A stretch of DNA of 6,114 nt from UBA7672 sp035995285 (lineage in GTDB: Bacteria > Pseudomonadota > Alphaproteobacteria > Caulobacterales > Hyphomonadaceae): NCBI GenBank assembly GCA_035995285.1, contig DASYKO010000111.1:1-6114 (forward strand), in the 5' to 3' direction. The notes beneath the pieces were generated by a model, which saw only the letters and a list, made by a program, of their open reading frames with translations, had not been told where the DNA came from and ran no database searches. Shown piece by piece: positions 5,111 through 6,114 of this stretch (the stretch's first letter is position 1; every line of letters starts with the position of its first letter). The translations under genes were made by a program, and so were the position numbers.

Positions 5111-5346
5111 CAAGGTGCGGACCCCCGCCTGTCCTCCCCCTTGCAGGAGGGAGGGACCGCGTGGTGGGAATTGGACATTGAACTGCGATCGTAAACGCAG
5201 CCACCAAAGCCAAACCGTTTGTAGGCTGAAAGCCTCAGGGTCCCTCCCTCCTGCAAGGGTGAGGAGCGGTCCGCGCAGCGGACGAATGGGTCCCGGGGGA
5301 CCCATTCGAGCGACGAACGACAGGTGGGGGGTACGCACCTTGTTCC
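5111..5346. repeat. Palindromic interspersed repeat, copy B, with insert
   Basis: This is the second copy of the element, in the same orientation as copy A and downstream of the GFA gene. The inner arms, 5138-5158 and 5239-5259, are 21 bp and perfectly complementary. The outer ends ACAAGGTGCG (5111-5120) and CGCACCTTGT (5334-5343) also match. The CCTGTC block is on both sides, but the right arm is interrupted by about 50 nt (roughly 5266-5318). The central part (5159-5238) starts with the conserved GCGTGG...GAATTGGACAT segment and is longer than in copy A. With the rpsA terminator it makes up most of the 370-bp gap 5070-5439. No gene is seen there. Confidence 0.82.
5266..5318. repeat. Insert of two nested hairpins inside repeat copy B
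   Basis: The insert holds a 6-bp stem with 3-nt loop, GTCCGC / GCGGAC (5269-5274, 5278-5283). Adjoining it is a nearly continuous palindrome: CGAATGGGTCCC (5283-5294), two bases, then GGGACCCATTCG (5297-5308). The opposite arm of copy B and both arms of copy A lack it. Boundaries are approximate. Confidence 0.7.
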
Positions 5347-5382
5347 GATGAGCGTGGCTGGGCGCTGCCGAAGGCTTATCCC

Positions 5383-5415
5383 AAAAGCAAAACGCCCCCG
5401 CTTTCGCGAGGGCGT
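5383..5415 (-). terminator. Intrinsic terminator of rpsA
   Basis: On the minus strand a 10-bp stem, ACGCCCTCGC / GCGGGGGCGT, closes on a GAAA tetraloop (5402-5405). It is followed by TTTGCTTTT (5391-5383). The single U-G pair (5409/5398) is a wobble only in the minus-strand RNA, confirming the orientation. It lies 24 bp past the rpsA stop. Confidence 0.92.
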
Positions 5416-5439
5416 CTGCAATTCAGTTCGAAAGAGAGA

Positions 5440-6114
5440 CTACTCGTCCTTCTTCGCGCCTTTGAGGGCCGCGCCGAGGATGTCGCCCAGCGAGGCGCCC
5501 GAGTCGGCCGAGCCGTATTGTTCCACGGCTTCCTTCTCGTCCTTGATTTCCATCGCCTTGACCGACAGGCCCACCTTGCGGGAGGCCTTGTCCCACGCCG
5601 TCACCAGCGCATCGACCTTGTCGCCAACAGCGAAGCGTTCCGGGCGTTGCTCGGAGCGGTCGCGCGCAAGATCGCCCTTGCGGATGAAGCCGCGGATTGC
5701 GCCGTCCGCGATCGAGACCTCGATGCCGCCCGAGGTGATCTCGGTGACGGTCGTGGTGACGATCGAGTTCTTACGCAGGTCGACAGACTCCGTCGGGTCC
5801 TGGCTGAGCTGCTTGATGCCGAGGGAGATACGCTCCTTCTCGATATCAACGTCCAGCACGCGGGCCTTGGTGGTGTCGCCCTTGGTGTACTTCTTGATGG
5901 CTTCTTCGCCCGGCGTGTTCCAGTCGATGTCGTTGATGTGGACCATGCCGTCGAGATCCGGGCCGAGGCCGACGAAGAGGCCGAACTCGGTGATGCCGCG
6001 GATTTCGCCTTCGATGTCGGTGCCGATCGGATGTTCGGCGATGAAGGCTTCCCATGGATTGTTCATGGCCTGCTTGAGGCCGAGCGAGATGCGGCGCTTC
6101 TCGGCGTCGACATC
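5440..6114 (-). CDS. rpsA: 30S ribosomal protein S1, C-terminal part (224 residues in window)
   Basis: S1 binds mRNA on the 30S subunit and promotes initiation on weakly ribosome-binding messages. The frame is open from the right edge. It starts inside the end of one S1 (OB-fold) repeat (DVDAEKRRISLGLKQ), continues with NNPWEAF and a full repeat (GTDIEGEIRGITEFGLFVGL ... DGMVHINDIDW ... RVLDVDIEKERISLGIKQL), then a diverged last repeat (SIVTTTVTEITSGGIEVSI ... GFIRKGDLA ... VGDKVDALVTAWDKASRKVGLSVKAMEI). It ends in a Gly/Ala/Lys tail (GAALKGAKKDE). The Met codon at 6066 is internal, not a start. The stop is TAG at 5442-5440, followed by a strong terminator. The alternation of S1 repeats with NPW-type linkers is diagnostic. 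The N-terminal half lies beyond the window. Confidence 0.97.
   Translation of the reverse strand, partial: DVDAEKRRISLGLKQAMNNPWEAFIAEHPIGTDIEGEIRGITEFGLFVGLGPDLDGMVHINDIDWNTPGEEAIKKYTKGDTTKARVLDVDIEKERISLGIKQLSQDPTESVDLRKNSIVTTTVTEITSGGIEVSIADGAIRGFIRKGDLARDRSEQRPERFAVGDKVDALVTAWDKASRKVGLSVKAMEIKDEKEAVEQYGSADSGASLGDILGAALKGAKKDE

Noticed and set aside
4494..5213. Long minus-strand open frame opposite the GFA gene
   Set aside because: It runs antisense through the well-supported GFA coding region and into both palindromic repeats. The product has no recognisable domain.
5005..5421. Minus-strand open frame across the GFA 3' end, repeat B and the rpsA terminator
   Set aside because: It would be made of repeat sequence and a terminator hairpin. 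Short Pro/Arg-rich peptides from these repeats are typical spurious predictions.
6064..6066. ATG as start of a short 208-residue S1-domain protein
   Set aside because: The frame remains open to the right edge and encodes the end of another S1 repeat (EKRRISLGLKQ), so the Met is internal to rpsA.
1..6114. CRISPR array, tRNA/rRNA genes or insertion sequence transposase
   Set aside because: I found no regularly spaced repeats with spacers, no cloverleaf or rRNA-like sequence, and no transposase-like reading frame.

Overview
This GC-rich window looks like chromosomal DNA of an alphaproteobacterium. The minus-strand series rpsA, ihfB, (mscL), trpF follows the cmk-rpsA-ihfB-lapA-trpF-trpBA neighbourhood I recall from Caulobacterales and relatives. 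A Caulobacterales/Hyphomonadaceae-type host is my inference; no rRNA or other marker is present to confirm it.

Layout, right to left along the minus strand. rpsA (30S protein S1, C-terminal 224 residues) enters from the right edge and ends in a textbook intrinsic terminator (5383-5415). ihfB (2301-2606), mscL (1729-2142, TTG start, followed by a terminator at 1656-1686) and trpF (872-1552) follow. Downstream of trpF, where trpB would be expected, lie two tandem paralogous membrane-anchored proteins of unknown function (132-788 complete; 1-119 N-terminus only).

Between rpsA and ihfB sits a roughly 2.5-kb accessory block (about 2822-5346). It has an AhpD/carboxymuconolactone decarboxylase-family protein (minus, 2918-3403), a divergently transcribed ECF sigma factor with a fused C-terminal SnoaL-like domain (plus, 3499-4395), and a GFA-family zinc protein (plus, 4653-5069). 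The 95-bp gap between the AhpD-like gene and the sigma gene holds two copies of a TGTCACA-N16-CGTC-type promoter, one per strand, arranged with exact dyad symmetry. This matches the promoter I recall for ECF41-type sigma factors. The simplest reading is that the sigma factor activates both itself and the AhpD-like enzyme from mutually exclusive, overlapping promoters.

The GFA gene is bracketed by two copies (4413-4568 and 5111-5346) of a long imperfect palindromic repeat. The copies share a near-identical 31-nt stretch. Their stem arms differ between copies, yet match perfectly within each copy (compensatory changes). The right copy carries an extra insert of about 50 nt that is itself made of two hairpins. 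This resembles a non-autonomous palindromic/MITE-like interspersed repeat and is the least explained structure in the window.

Functionally, rpsA, ihfB, mscL and trpF are housekeeping genes. The inserted block looks like a small self-regulated thiol/aldehyde or oxidative-stress module, although the GFA gene shows no copy of the sigma-type promoter and may be there independently.
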